From the NCBI GenBank assembly GCA_036721445.1, contig DAIMKZ010000010.1, positions 1-34,462 of the forward strand: a DNA stretch of 34,462 bases. Reading direction: 5' to 3'. The notes under the pieces are model-generated. The model did no database searches and was not told the origin of the DNA. It saw nothing but the letters and a program-made list of their open reading frames with translations. Origin of the DNA: UBA4055 sp036721445 (GTDB lineage: Bacteria; UBA4055). Below are positions 16,101 to 22,689 of this stretch, in pieces (position 1 is the first letter of the stretch; each line of letters begins with the position of its first letter). Position numbers and translations under genes: made by a program.

Positions 16101-17210
16101 CGAGTTGTCCGCAAGGATTTCACCGAGTCCTGCGCCGGTCATCATTCTCGCGGCGAGATTGATCTTGAGTCCGAAACAAGTAAATTCTCTGAGCGTATCC
16201 GATCCCGTGTATCCTGAATAGAGAACACCCTCAGTAATGCCTGCTCTAAGCATAACTGAACCGGAATGTCTGCGGAAGAACTCAGAAATAAAATCCAGAG
16301 CCCTCCTTTTCAGATCGCCGTTGGATACAGGGGCTCCGAAAAAGAGAAGTATGTTCAAACCCTTATCTCCAAAGAAGATCGAGGGCCTTCCTCCTCCAGT
16401 AGCCGCCGCTATGTCAACGCATCCGTTATAAATTGAAGAAATGTCCTCTGCAGATAAAACAGAAATGTAGACAGTTACTACATTCCTGAATTCTCCGTGG
16501 CTGAGCATTGTTTCTTCTTTTCCCGCGAATATCGCATTTAATTGAGGATCTTTAAAACCATAGTCTATACAGCAGGCCGATCCGGCTGATGAATTTCTAA
16601 TGGAGACCAGCTTTGAATATCCCGATCGTCCTGAAGGTACTGCATTGATCAAATCTGAATATTTTTCACATACGGATGAACTGACTGCTATCTCTCCCGG
16701 CCTTATTTTTTTTTCTGCACTGGTAGCTGACCATAATGATTTTCCTTCGAAATAATATGTTCTGATATTATTCCGTCCAATGATCTTCCAGTTATTTACA
16801 CCAGTTCCGATACCTATTTTCAATCCGAAAAAAAAATTTCCGAATTTAGTATCGATCTCTCCGTTCTTTAAGAAATATCTTCCTAGTTCAAAACCGGCAC
16901 TTACCGCATTTATGAAGGCAGCTTTTTCACTCTCCGGTGTATTATCGTGAGGAAAAAAAGAAATGAACGCATCACCGATATATTTCGTAACAAATCCGTT
17001 CCTTGATCTTATGATCTCTGCGGTCTTCTCGAAAAGAACGTGTATCATATCCGAAAGAACTTCCGAACCCTCTTTTCCGTGTTTAGATAACTCTTCGGCC
17101 GAAGAAGTGAAACCTGAAATGTCCGCAAAAAGCGTAACACAGTGAAGTAAGCCGGAATATTTACCGTTCTCGTAATTCTCAGCAATAAAGTCAGGAACAA
17201 ATTTCCGCAT
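13095..17210 (-). CDS. Soluble-adenylyl-cyclase-like protein: two cyclase halves, NTPase, TPR repeats
   Basis: A 1371-residue protein with the layout of animal soluble adenylyl cyclase (ADCY10) and its bacterial relatives. Cyclase half 1 (about 20-205) has both metal-binding aspartates, D30 in LFADISGFT and D80 in VTKYIGDAF, plus K76, but YYFEGKSLWSAT stands where the Asn/Arg pair would be. Half 2 (about 240-400) lacks the first Asp (VVTVYISVLSA) but has N351 and R355 in KINLAARMM. The halves therefore complement each other in one composite site. Next is a STAND/AAA-type NTPase: Walker A GQEGIGKS at 444-451, Walker B VVLVFEDSQW near 574-583. Residues about 950-1250 hold TPR repeats with N-N-I-A and Y-L-G-type helices. 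The preferred ATG lies three bases after the upstream stop; a TTG six bases earlier overlaps that stop. No membrane segment is seen. Confidence 0.9.
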   Translation of the reverse strand: MRKFVPDFIAENYENGKYSGLLHCVTLFADISGFTSSAEELSKHGKEGSEVLSDMIHVLFEKTAEIIRSRNGFVTKYIGDAFISFFPHDNTPESEKAAFINAVSAGFELGRYFLKNGEIDTKFGNFFFGLKIGIGTGVNNWKIIGRNNIRTYYFEGKSLWSATSAEKKIRPGEIAVSSSVCEKYSDLINAVPSGRSGYSKLVSIRNSSAGSACCIDYGFKDPQLNAIFAGKEETMLSHGEFRNVVTVYISVLSAEDISSIYNGCVDIAAATGGGRPSIFFGDKGLNILLFFGAPVSNGDLKRRALDFISEFFRRHSGSVMLRAGITEGVLYSGYTGSDTLREFTCFGLKINLAARMMTGAGLGEILADNSIASQKGYAFTGPHEMKFKGFKGKIGVYRLSGRSLKNIPAHNEKIYGRDKEHLLLSGFISPILEGRNAGTIIVTGQEGIGKSVLIRSVERSMSEKVKWIYMNPANISGQNLSPVISGLQSVFALTDMSASEAVDNFNLKFNGFLSGCSNKSLAEETEEGRSYIAGLLDIIIKNSVFSKIKGKLRRDNFISASRSFFKCISLNYPVVLVFEDSQWMDSDTEELIRQLGINSDDFPFAIILLERTFEGRETVSRHPGSKTLKLEKLGCGPVRSIMSEIFSVPENDIPDDLVDTVLNKTSGNPFFTGQLSLYLRENNLLDPGMKLRDKDIELPSEITSAITARIDSLASGIRDLIKTASVLGTEINLNILSLMSEGKEIREETDTAIKEDIWYPVDSMICLFRHSMIRDTAYGMILKKKLRELHRSAAEAIESNFKNSSSQFCHILSDHYYRAQMYNKAFKYAKLSIIKAKKNYDTAVQEQYLLRSLEIVQLLNISSEKKYKLEKSLLLDVEHLYHFTSQADKQKLTLKKLQRLFRSSKDPDLKVQILLVQYKMQITVGRAISALRYASKALKIASSNGIENAKALAEYSIGNTYMRAGSYIKCRKFVENALAKYIKIGDKKGLSMCYNSLGLITTEENKWNESLQYYKKQIDISRKLNDFEGITASYNNIAIVHYKRRNYKEAKKFFMKVLRLSKKINNKSAYSTAAINLGVLEYLSGRFEKALEFYSIKLNISEELGDLRGMMNANNNIASILFEKGQYSVTIPYFLKNIELSEKLGLNNQTARAAYNLGQTYGVLGNFNDSLLYLKKAQDLYKKDKDEIQQAKIAHYMGILYQKNGDLINSDKMYSEAVSIMKDKNDENTLGDYILGYCDILFERNKYEKFKEFFSFISDKEFADEKYILHIFNSMRYEVISNGKGYTEVYNTFKNRIKAVKNKYHKGFIYYKLVSFFKDDPVYRRAFAAKSLKLLTSDEKKAESYDKKKMISDLKGVLNVSEKIIEKNPLT

Positions 17211-17212
17211 AC

Positions 17213-17986
17213 TCAATTGTTTTTAAATTTTATCTCGAAAATGTTCGGCCAGTATTTACCTGTGACAAAAAAGCTGCTGTCTTTATAAGCGATACCGTTT
17301 AGTACATCGGATCCGGAATATTCATTTACGGCCTGTTCTCTTAGGTCTGACAGATCATATCTTCCATTAACTGTACCTGTTGCCGGGTCGATCGAAATGA
17401 TCGAGTTCTCACCCCAGATGTTGCCCCATATTAGCCCGTTCGCATACTCGAGTTCATTTATATCATCAACAGCAATTCCGTTCGATGTTCTTACCGAAAC
17501 AGTTCTTTTTATTGAGAAATCAGCGGCATTTCTAAAATAAACCGTGCTTGAACCGTCGCTCATGATAAGATCAGTGCCGTCATTACAAAGCCCCCATCCC
17601 TCGCCTGTATACGGAAAAGAATTTTCCTGTGTTAAAGTTTCATAGTCATAGATAAGGCATATCCCGCTTGTCCAGGTAAGTTGAAAGACTTTACTGTTCA
17701 AAATAGTGACGCCTTCTCCGAAATAAGCAGAAGGAAGGTTGACCTCCTCGTGGACATGTGAATTTGTATGATCGTATTTTAGAAGCTTTGATTGTTCGTA
17801 ACGGCCTGTTCCTTCCACCAGCGTGTCTCCGCTGAACTCAAATCCCTGTGTGAAGTATGTTGTGTTATGCGGATAGATATTGATTATCTCATAGTCGGCT
17901 TCGGGGGTAGTCCCGGTCCCGCTTTTGTCTTTGCTGCATGCCGAGACCGCAATGAGAACGGAAAGTAAGAGGATTAGATATTTCAT
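17213..17986 (-). CDS. Glutaminyl-peptide cyclotransferase-like lipoprotein
   Basis: A 257-residue protein of the plant/bacterial glutamine cyclotransferase family, a five-bladed propeller that turns N-terminal glutamine into pyroglutamate. The family's opening segment is present: YPHNTTYFTQGFEFSGDTLVEGTGRYEQSKL, matching the usual T-Q-G-(L/F)-x(6)-L-x-E-(S/G)-T-G-x-Y-x-x-S. Later GEGWGLCNDG and the INELEYANGLIWGNIW segment are also characteristic. The N-terminus is a lipoprotein signal, LIAVSAC with cysteine 17, so it should sit on a periplasm-facing membrane. Its ATG overlaps the RimK-like gene's stop (ATGA) and has GAGGAG upstream. The stop is followed within three bases by the cyclase gene. 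Substrates are unknown. Confidence 0.85.
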   Translation of the reverse strand: MKYLILLLSVLIAVSACSKDKSGTGTTPEADYEIINIYPHNTTYFTQGFEFSGDTLVEGTGRYEQSKLLKYDHTNSHVHEEVNLPSAYFGEGVTILNSKVFQLTWTSGICLIYDYETLTQENSFPYTGEGWGLCNDGTDLIMSDGSSTVYFRNAADFSIKRTVSVRTSNGIAVDDINELEYANGLIWGNIWGENSIISIDPATGTVNGRYDLSDLREQAVNEYSGSDVLNGIAYKDSSFFVTGKYWPNIFEIKFKNN

Positions 17987-18903
17987 TTGCTCCTCTTCTT
18001 TTCATCCAGTCTGTCGATGATCTTTTCAAGAATGTCGAAATGAGCAGATCTGGTGGCCTGCCTGATCCCGTCGAGTCCCGGATTTGAGTTTATCTCTAAA
18101 AATACCGGGCCTTCGCAGGTTCTGATAAAATCAACACCAGCGATCTCAAGTCCGAATTTTTCTGAGATCATAAGACACTGTTTCTTTTCTTCATCCGTAA
18201 GAATCGCTTTCGCTACAGAAGCCCCTCTCTTGAAATTAGCCCTGAAATCTTTGTCTGAATTCGTTCTTTTCATTGCTCCGATGATCTCTCCGCCGAGTAT
18301 GAACACTCTGAAGTCGGAAACCGTGTTATCTTCGGATCTGATAAAATCCTGTATAAGAAATATCTCATTCCTGTTGACATTCCAGATCCAGTCGATCGTG
18401 GAGATAAGCTGCTTTATATCGTAAACAAGCAGAGTTGAGCTGCCTAAAGACCCGAAGATATTCTTTATTACAAGCGGAAAAGAGAATTGATGAAGCACAT
18501 TATCAATATCCTCCGGACGCCTGATTATAGCGGATCTCGTGATCTTAACCCCGAGTGACGACATGATCTGAAGAGAAAGTAGTTTATTACGGGCTTTCAT
18601 TATCGAATCAGGAGAGTTAATTACCGGAACTCCGCATTTAGTGAACTCGTTAACGATATAATATTCCGCATTGCTTTTTTCCCTTACAGAAAGTCTGTTA
18701 AGAATTATGTCGTAATCACACGGGTCGAAAGGTTTTTTGTTGTAGTAGAGCGTTGTTTTCTCCGAGTCGATAATCAGGTTAAATTCACCGTTCTTAAAAA
18801 GATCGACTGTATGGCCTTTTCTTTCCCCGATAATTTTCAGATCGATTATGTTGGGGAAGAATTCGCATTCCGAAATTGTAGCTGTTAATATTCCGAGTTT
18901 CAT
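17983..18903 (-). CDS. RimK-like ATP-grasp ligase
   Basis: A 306-residue ATP-grasp protein resembling RimK and related glutamate or amino-acid ligases. N-terminal MKLGILTATI and a pre-ATP-grasp domain are followed by VINSPDSIMKARNKLLSLQIMSSLGV, where RimK proteins have N-S-x-x-x-I-x-x-x-x-D-K-x-x-x-x-x-x-L, then FPLVIKNIFGSLGSS (ATP-binding lysine and small loop), FRVFILGGEIIGAM, and FLEINSNPGL with the metal-binding E-x-N. The substrate cannot be told: RimK adds glutamates to ribosomal protein S6, while relatives make small peptides. The expected Asp-Lys of the first motif is replaced by ARNK here. It starts one base after the upstream gene's stop and overlaps the cyclotransferase gene by four bases. 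Confidence 0.85.
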   Translation of the reverse strand: MKLGILTATISECEFFPNIIDLKIIGERKGHTVDLFKNGEFNLIIDSEKTTLYYNKKPFDPCDYDIILNRLSVREKSNAEYYIVNEFTKCGVPVINSPDSIMKARNKLLSLQIMSSLGVKITRSAIIRRPEDIDNVLHQFSFPLVIKNIFGSLGSSTLLVYDIKQLISTIDWIWNVNRNEIFLIQDFIRSEDNTVSDFRVFILGGEIIGAMKRTNSDKDFRANFKRGASVAKAILTDEEKKQCLMISEKFGLEIAGVDFIRTCEGPVFLEINSNPGLDGIRQATRSAHFDILEKIIDRLDEKKRSK

Positions 18904-18904
18904 A

Positions 18905-19285
18905 TTATTTCTTCGGTAAAGTTATGGTTCTCTGATCCGCGCTGAGTGTGAAAGTGCCGGAGGACACCTGAATATCCCCGACAAAACATTTCCATTCATA
19001 AGTTCCGTCAAGAGCTGAAACAGAAAAGTCTGCTGGGAAATGAACGAATCCCCAGTCATCGGATGCTACTTTTACAGTCGCCTCATATTCGTTCCTGCCG
19101 TTTTCGTCGGTAACTCTGAAGACCGCGTCATAATATTCCATCGAGGAGTTCCTGTCTCTCACACCGAGTTGTATGTTTAAAGATTCGGACTGCTGCCAGG
19201 AAGGGACAGGTCCGTCGGTATTGTCTTTTGAACCGGCCGTAAGGCTGAATGTTAATATCATAAGATAAATAAATACGCCTTTCAT
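18905..19285 (-). CDS. Small secreted protein of unknown function
   Basis: A 126-residue protein with a clear Sec signal peptide (MKGVFIYLMILTFSLTAGSK, cleavage probably near residue 18). The mature part of about 105 residues is predicted beta-rich, with alternating hydrophobic residues and segments such as YYDAVFRVTDENGRNEY and GTYEWKCFVGDIQVSSGTF, suggesting a small Ig-like or beta-sandwich domain. It contains one cysteine and no lipobox. No family was recognised. The start overlaps the upstream zinc-protein gene (ATGA), with a strong AGGAGG ribosome site, and the RimK-like gene begins one base after its stop, so it is part of the operon. It may be a partner or substrate of the neighbouring lipoprotein or ligase; that is speculation. 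Confidence 0.75.
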   Translation of the reverse strand: MKGVFIYLMILTFSLTAGSKDNTDGPVPSWQQSESLNIQLGVRDRNSSMEYYDAVFRVTDENGRNEYEATVKVASDDWGFVHFPADFSVSALDGTYEWKCFVGDIQVSSGTFTLSADQRTITLPKK

Positions 19286-19809
19286 ATTTCACCTCCTGTT
19301 TTTTTTAATCTGTTCAATTCTTCTTTAAGCATGGCGGCGATCTCGTAATTCTCGGACCTTACGGCGGCACTGATCTTTTCTTTTATCAATTCGGCAGTCT
19401 TTTTTATGCCGTTATCGCTATTAACTCCGTTATCGTACCTTTTGCCTGTAGAACAAAAAAGATGGTCGCTGATCTCTGTTCTGAAAATATCGTAGCATTT
19501 CTCGCATCCTGCCTTCTTTTCTTTTTTTATCATCGAAACAGGAGCAGAACAATTTGGGCATATTCTCGTATCCGGTACTGTAATGCTGCGGTTCTGATTT
19601 AGCGTGCTGATGCCTTTGTTAAGATAATCGAGAGCACCGAGAAGAAAATCGTTGATGGATTTGCCTGCCGGACCGTTTTGAATATCAGGACGGTCTTTCA
19701 GAAACTTGCGGAAACACTGAAGGCACATATTTATCTCTTCAGTTCCGTTATCGTTCTGAATTACTATCTTGGTCACTACGTTTAACGATCCGCACTTATC
19801 GCATTTCAT
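19282..19809 (-). CDS. McsA-like zinc-finger/UVR-motif protein
   Basis: A 175-residue protein with two zinc-binding cysteine sets and a C-terminal UVR motif, the layout of McsA (activator of the protein arginine kinase McsB). The first set is C3-x2-C6 with C28-x2-C31 (MKCDKCGS, MCLQCFRKF); the second is CPNCSAP near 94-97 with CEKCYDIF. The C-terminal UVR motif is AVRSENYEIAAMLKEELNRL (about 149-168), which matches the UvrB/UvrC interaction helix pair. The McsB kinase and ClpC genes usually found next to McsA are absent here. It overlaps lolD by one base (TGATG) and is likely translationally coupled to it. Function beyond McsA-like metal-dependent regulation is open. Confidence 0.82.
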   Translation of the reverse strand: MKCDKCGSLNVVTKIVIQNDNGTEEINMCLQCFRKFLKDRPDIQNGPAGKSINDFLLGALDYLNKGISTLNQNRSITVPDTRICPNCSAPVSMIKKEKKAGCEKCYDIFRTEISDHLFCSTGKRYDNGVNSDNGIKKTAELIKEKISAAVRSENYEIAAMLKEELNRLKKTGGEI

Positions 19810-20471
19810 CAGATTACTCCGTCGATGATGTTAACGATCCGGTCCGCCTTCTCTGCAAGATTTCTGTCGTGAGTGGCTACCAGGAATGCAGTTCTATTCT
19901 TTTTGGCAAGGTCCCACATGAGTTCGTGAAGTCTTTCTGAGGACACATTGTCCAGATTTCCTGAAGGTTCGTCGGCCAGTATCAGCGAAGGTTTGTTGAT
20001 CAGCGCTCTTGCAAAAGCCACTCTCTGCTGCTCTCCGCCGGAAAGTTCGGCGCTCTTATGGCCTCTTCTGTCGGACAGACCGACGGCTTCGAGAAGTTCA
20101 TTTGCGCGTTTCTCAAGATCGGTCCTTTCGCTTCCCATTATAAGACCTGGCAGCATGATATTCTCAAGAGACGTGAATTCGGGAAGCAGATAATGGAACT
20201 GAAAAACGAAACCGATATTCCTGTTCCTGAACTCGGCGAGTTTTCTGTCGCTGTAATTTATAATATTTTCATTACGGAATTCAATTATACCTCTGTCGGG
20301 CTTATCAAGAGCACCGATCAGATTTAGAAGGGTAGATTTTCCTGCGCCGCTTTTTCCCATTACAGCCACGATCTCACCTTCGTTCAGAGAAAGGTTTACA
20401 CCCTTGAGGACGGGTATGTCTTTTTTACCCATCGTGTACTTTTTATAAAGTTCTTTTACGTTCGCCAGCAT
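19809..20471 (-). CDS. lolD: Lipoprotein-releasing ABC transporter ATPase LolD
   Basis: A 220-residue ABC ATPase of the MacB/LolD/FtsE group. Walker A GKSGAGKST at about 40-48, Q-loop in FVFQFHYLLPEFTSLEN, signature LSGGEQQRVAFARAL, Walker B LILADEPSGNLD, and switch histidine in VATHDRNLA. The sequence HYLLPEFTSLEN after the Q-loop is the LolD subgroup form. With the adjacent permease it should move lipoproteins from the inner membrane to a periplasmic chaperone. It starts 15 bases after the permease stop. Only one permease gene is present, so the complex may use a homodimer rather than LolC plus LolE. Confidence 0.9.
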   Translation of the reverse strand: MLANVKELYKKYTMGKKDIPVLKGVNLSLNEGEIVAVMGKSGAGKSTLLNLIGALDKPDRGIIEFRNENIINYSDRKLAEFRNRNIGFVFQFHYLLPEFTSLENIMLPGLIMGSERTDLEKRANELLEAVGLSDRRGHKSAELSGGEQQRVAFARALINKPSLILADEPSGNLDNVSSERLHELMWDLAKKNRTAFLVATHDRNLAEKADRIVNIIDGVI

Positions 20472-20486
20472 TTTCGATCTCTCATT

Positions 20487-21707
20487 TTATTCGTCTCTGA
20501 TTATCTGTCCCGGAAGCATTTTCCCGGCCTGCCTGGAAGGATAGACCGTAGAAAGGAAAGTCAGTACAAGAGCGACTGCTCCTATGATCACCACATCAGC
20601 TGTTTTTATCTCAACAGGCATTGCATTTATAAAATAAATATCCCCTGGTAGGGAAATTATCTTATACTTGAGCTGGATCAGGCTCACGGAAAGACCCACT
20701 ATTATCCCGAAAACTGTTCCCAGCACTCCAATTATCATTCCCTGAATTATAAAGATCCTCATTATCATCGATCTTGTAGCTCCCATGGCCATTAATATGC
20801 CTATTTCCTGCTTTTTTTCCATCACTATCATTATAAGACCGGAAAGTATGTTGAAAGCAGCAATTATCACGATGAGGCTCAAAATTGTACCCATCATCAT
20901 CTTCTCGATCTCCATCCATGCGTAAAGATTCTTGTGCATATCTTTCCACGATACGGCGTTCAGCGGATATTCAAGCTTTTCGTTCAGCTCGGCTTTGATC
21001 ATATCGGTATGCAGGATTGAAGAAAGAACAATATAAACTCCGTTGACCTTCTCGGTCATTTTGAACAGTTTCTGGGCAGATCCGAGAGATATGTAAACGA
21101 GACCGCCGTCAACTTCAGCAAGTCCGGTTTCAAATATTCCTGTCACTTCGAATTTCATTACAGGAGGCTGAGAGAAGGTTGAACTGATCGCAGGAGAAAT
21201 AATAAAAAGTTCGCTGCCCACGATAGAGGCTGTTCTGTCAGCCATTCCCTTGCCGAGGATTATCCCCGGCAGTCCGGATGCCGTTTCCTCAAAACTCAGA
21301 TCCCCCGCTATGATCTGTCCGCTCAGAAGAGATACTGAAGAAATGGTTGCAATGTCTATTCCCCTTACGAGAGACCCTTCGGTGTAGTCCCCTTTGATCA
21401 TTCCGTAAGATTCAACGAACGGGGAATGCCCTTTTATAAGCGAGTCTGCAGAAAGAAATTCCTTAAGGTTATTATCGTATGTGAACGGTCTGTCGTTGAA
21501 AGATCTTATCCTTATATGCGAATCATTCGAGATGAATCTTGTTCTGACCTCGGTCTCGAATCCGTTCATGACAGATATAACAACTACAAGAACGGCTACG
21601 CCTAAGGTGATACCGAGGAACGAAATATAGGTGATAGTTGAAATAAAAGCTGTCTTTCTTTTACCCTGAAGATACCTTTTGGCTATGAATAACTCGAGGA
21701 AAGGCAC
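20487..21707 (-). CDS. Lipoprotein-releasing permease, LolC/LolE family
   Basis: A 406-residue membrane protein of the FtsX/LolCE family. The N-terminal helix FISTITYISFLGITLGVAVLVVVISVMNGFE is the hallmark of LolC/LolE, followed by a periplasmic domain of about 220 residues and three C-terminal helices, with MEKKQEIGILMAMGAT as the coupling segment that contacts LolD. Whether it corresponds to LolC, LolE or a single LolF-like subunit cannot be decided from the sequence alone. The start is GTG at 21707 with CAGGAAA upstream. It begins a transcription unit with its own consensus promoter about 50 bases upstream, which continues into lolD and on to the cyclase gene. Confidence 0.9.
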   Translation of the reverse strand: MPFLELFIAKRYLQGKRKTAFISTITYISFLGITLGVAVLVVVISVMNGFETEVRTRFISNDSHIRIRSFNDRPFTYDNNLKEFLSADSLIKGHSPFVESYGMIKGDYTEGSLVRGIDIATISSVSLLSGQIIAGDLSFEETASGLPGIILGKGMADRTASIVGSELFIISPAISSTFSQPPVMKFEVTGIFETGLAEVDGGLVYISLGSAQKLFKMTEKVNGVYIVLSSILHTDMIKAELNEKLEYPLNAVSWKDMHKNLYAWMEIEKMMMGTILSLIVIIAAFNILSGLIMIVMEKKQEIGILMAMGATRSMIMRIFIIQGMIIGVLGTVFGIIVGLSVSLIQLKYKIISLPGDIYFINAMPVEIKTADVVIIGAVALVLTFLSTVYPSRQAGKMLPGQIIRDE

Positions 21708-21736
21708 TGTGTTTTCCTGTTTTATTTACAATAAGT

Positions 21737-21765
21737 AATATAAGTTATACTGAAAGCTTTTACAA
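21737..21765 (-). promoter_or_regulatory. Promoter of the lol/cyclase operon
   Basis: On the minus strand TTGTAA (21765-21760), a 17-base spacer and TATATT (21742-21737), located in the 70-base gap behind the Xer recombinase gene. It would drive a seven-gene unit ending at the cyclase-like gene. Confidence 0.7.
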
Positions 21766-21777
21766 GGATTTAAAGCG

Positions 21778-22686
21778 CTATCCTCTAGGATGGAACTGCC
21801 TGTATATTTGTTTTAAATGCTCTCTGTCGATGTGTGTATAAAGCTGAGTTGTCGAGATGTCAGAATGTCCGAGCATCTCCTGAACTGAGCGCAGGTCCGC
21901 TCCGCCTTCAAGAAGATGAGTCGCAAAAGAGTGCCTGAAAGTGTGCGGATGGATCTCTATTGACAGGTTTGCGAGCTGAACATATTTTCTAAGTATCTTC
22001 CAGAATCCCATTCGCGACATTTTATTACCTCTGGAATTCAAAAATAGTATATTCCTGGATTTTCCTTTTGAGGCTAGTTCCGGTCTGACATCTCCGAGAT
22101 ATGACTTCAGATGTTCTAGAGCGCTTGAGCCTATAGGAACTATCCTTTCCTTGTTCCTTTTTCCGATCACTCTTACAATGCCTTCCGGAAAGATCACAGA
22201 GTTGTACTCAATCGTAAGAAGTTCTGAAATTCTGAGTCCGCAGGCATAAAGCATCTCCAGCATTGCCCTGTCTCTTATACCGAGAGGAACAGAAAGGTCA
22301 GGCACAGAAAATATTTTCTCGACTTCTTCAACTGATAGTACCGCGGGGTATTTTCCGGGCTTTTTCGGGGTTTCGATGTGCAGTGCGGGGTTATTCTGGG
22401 AGATATCTTCATTAACCATATATTTATGGAAGTTCCTGATCGAAGAGAGATTTCTTATGACCGAAGATACATTAAGCCCAAGGTCATTGAGCATTATTAT
22501 GAATTCTCTTATGTGCGAAGCCTTTACTTCATCAGGGTTTACGATCCCTTTTTCTTTCAGGAAATCTATATACCTTCTGAGATCGTTGCCGTAGGACTCA
22601 AGAGAGAGTCTGCTCAGACCTTTGTCGAACAGCAGCGAATCATAGTACTGTTCAAGAATTTCAGTAAAAATAGTGTTTCTGGTCAT
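21778..22686 (-). CDS. xerD: Xer-type tyrosine recombinase (XerD/XerC)
   Basis: A 302-residue tyrosine recombinase with an N-terminal SAM-like core-binding domain (about 8-95) and a catalytic domain. The full catalytic set is visible: R152 (ACGLRISELL), K176 (VIGKRNKER), H248 and R251 (HPHTFRHSFATHLL), H274 (LGHSDISTT), and nucleophile Y283 (QLYTHIDREHL). The C-terminus YRQFHPRG is the XerD form. XerC/XerD resolve chromosome dimers at dif; no dif-like site was found nearby. It follows the SLBB gene by three bases with no own promoter, an unusual place for a housekeeping recombinase, though tight packing is the rule here. Single-Xer (XerH/XerA-like) function is possible. Confidence 0.9.
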   Translation of the reverse strand: MTRNTIFTEILEQYYDSLLFDKGLSRLSLESYGNDLRRYIDFLKEKGIVNPDEVKASHIREFIIMLNDLGLNVSSVIRNLSSIRNFHKYMVNEDISQNNPALHIETPKKPGKYPAVLSVEEVEKIFSVPDLSVPLGIRDRAMLEMLYACGLRISELLTIEYNSVIFPEGIVRVIGKRNKERIVPIGSSALEHLKSYLGDVRPELASKGKSRNILFLNSRGNKMSRMGFWKILRKYVQLANLSIEIHPHTFRHSFATHLLEGGADLRSVQEMLGHSDISTTQLYTHIDREHLKQIYRQFHPRG

Positions 22687-22689
22687 AGG

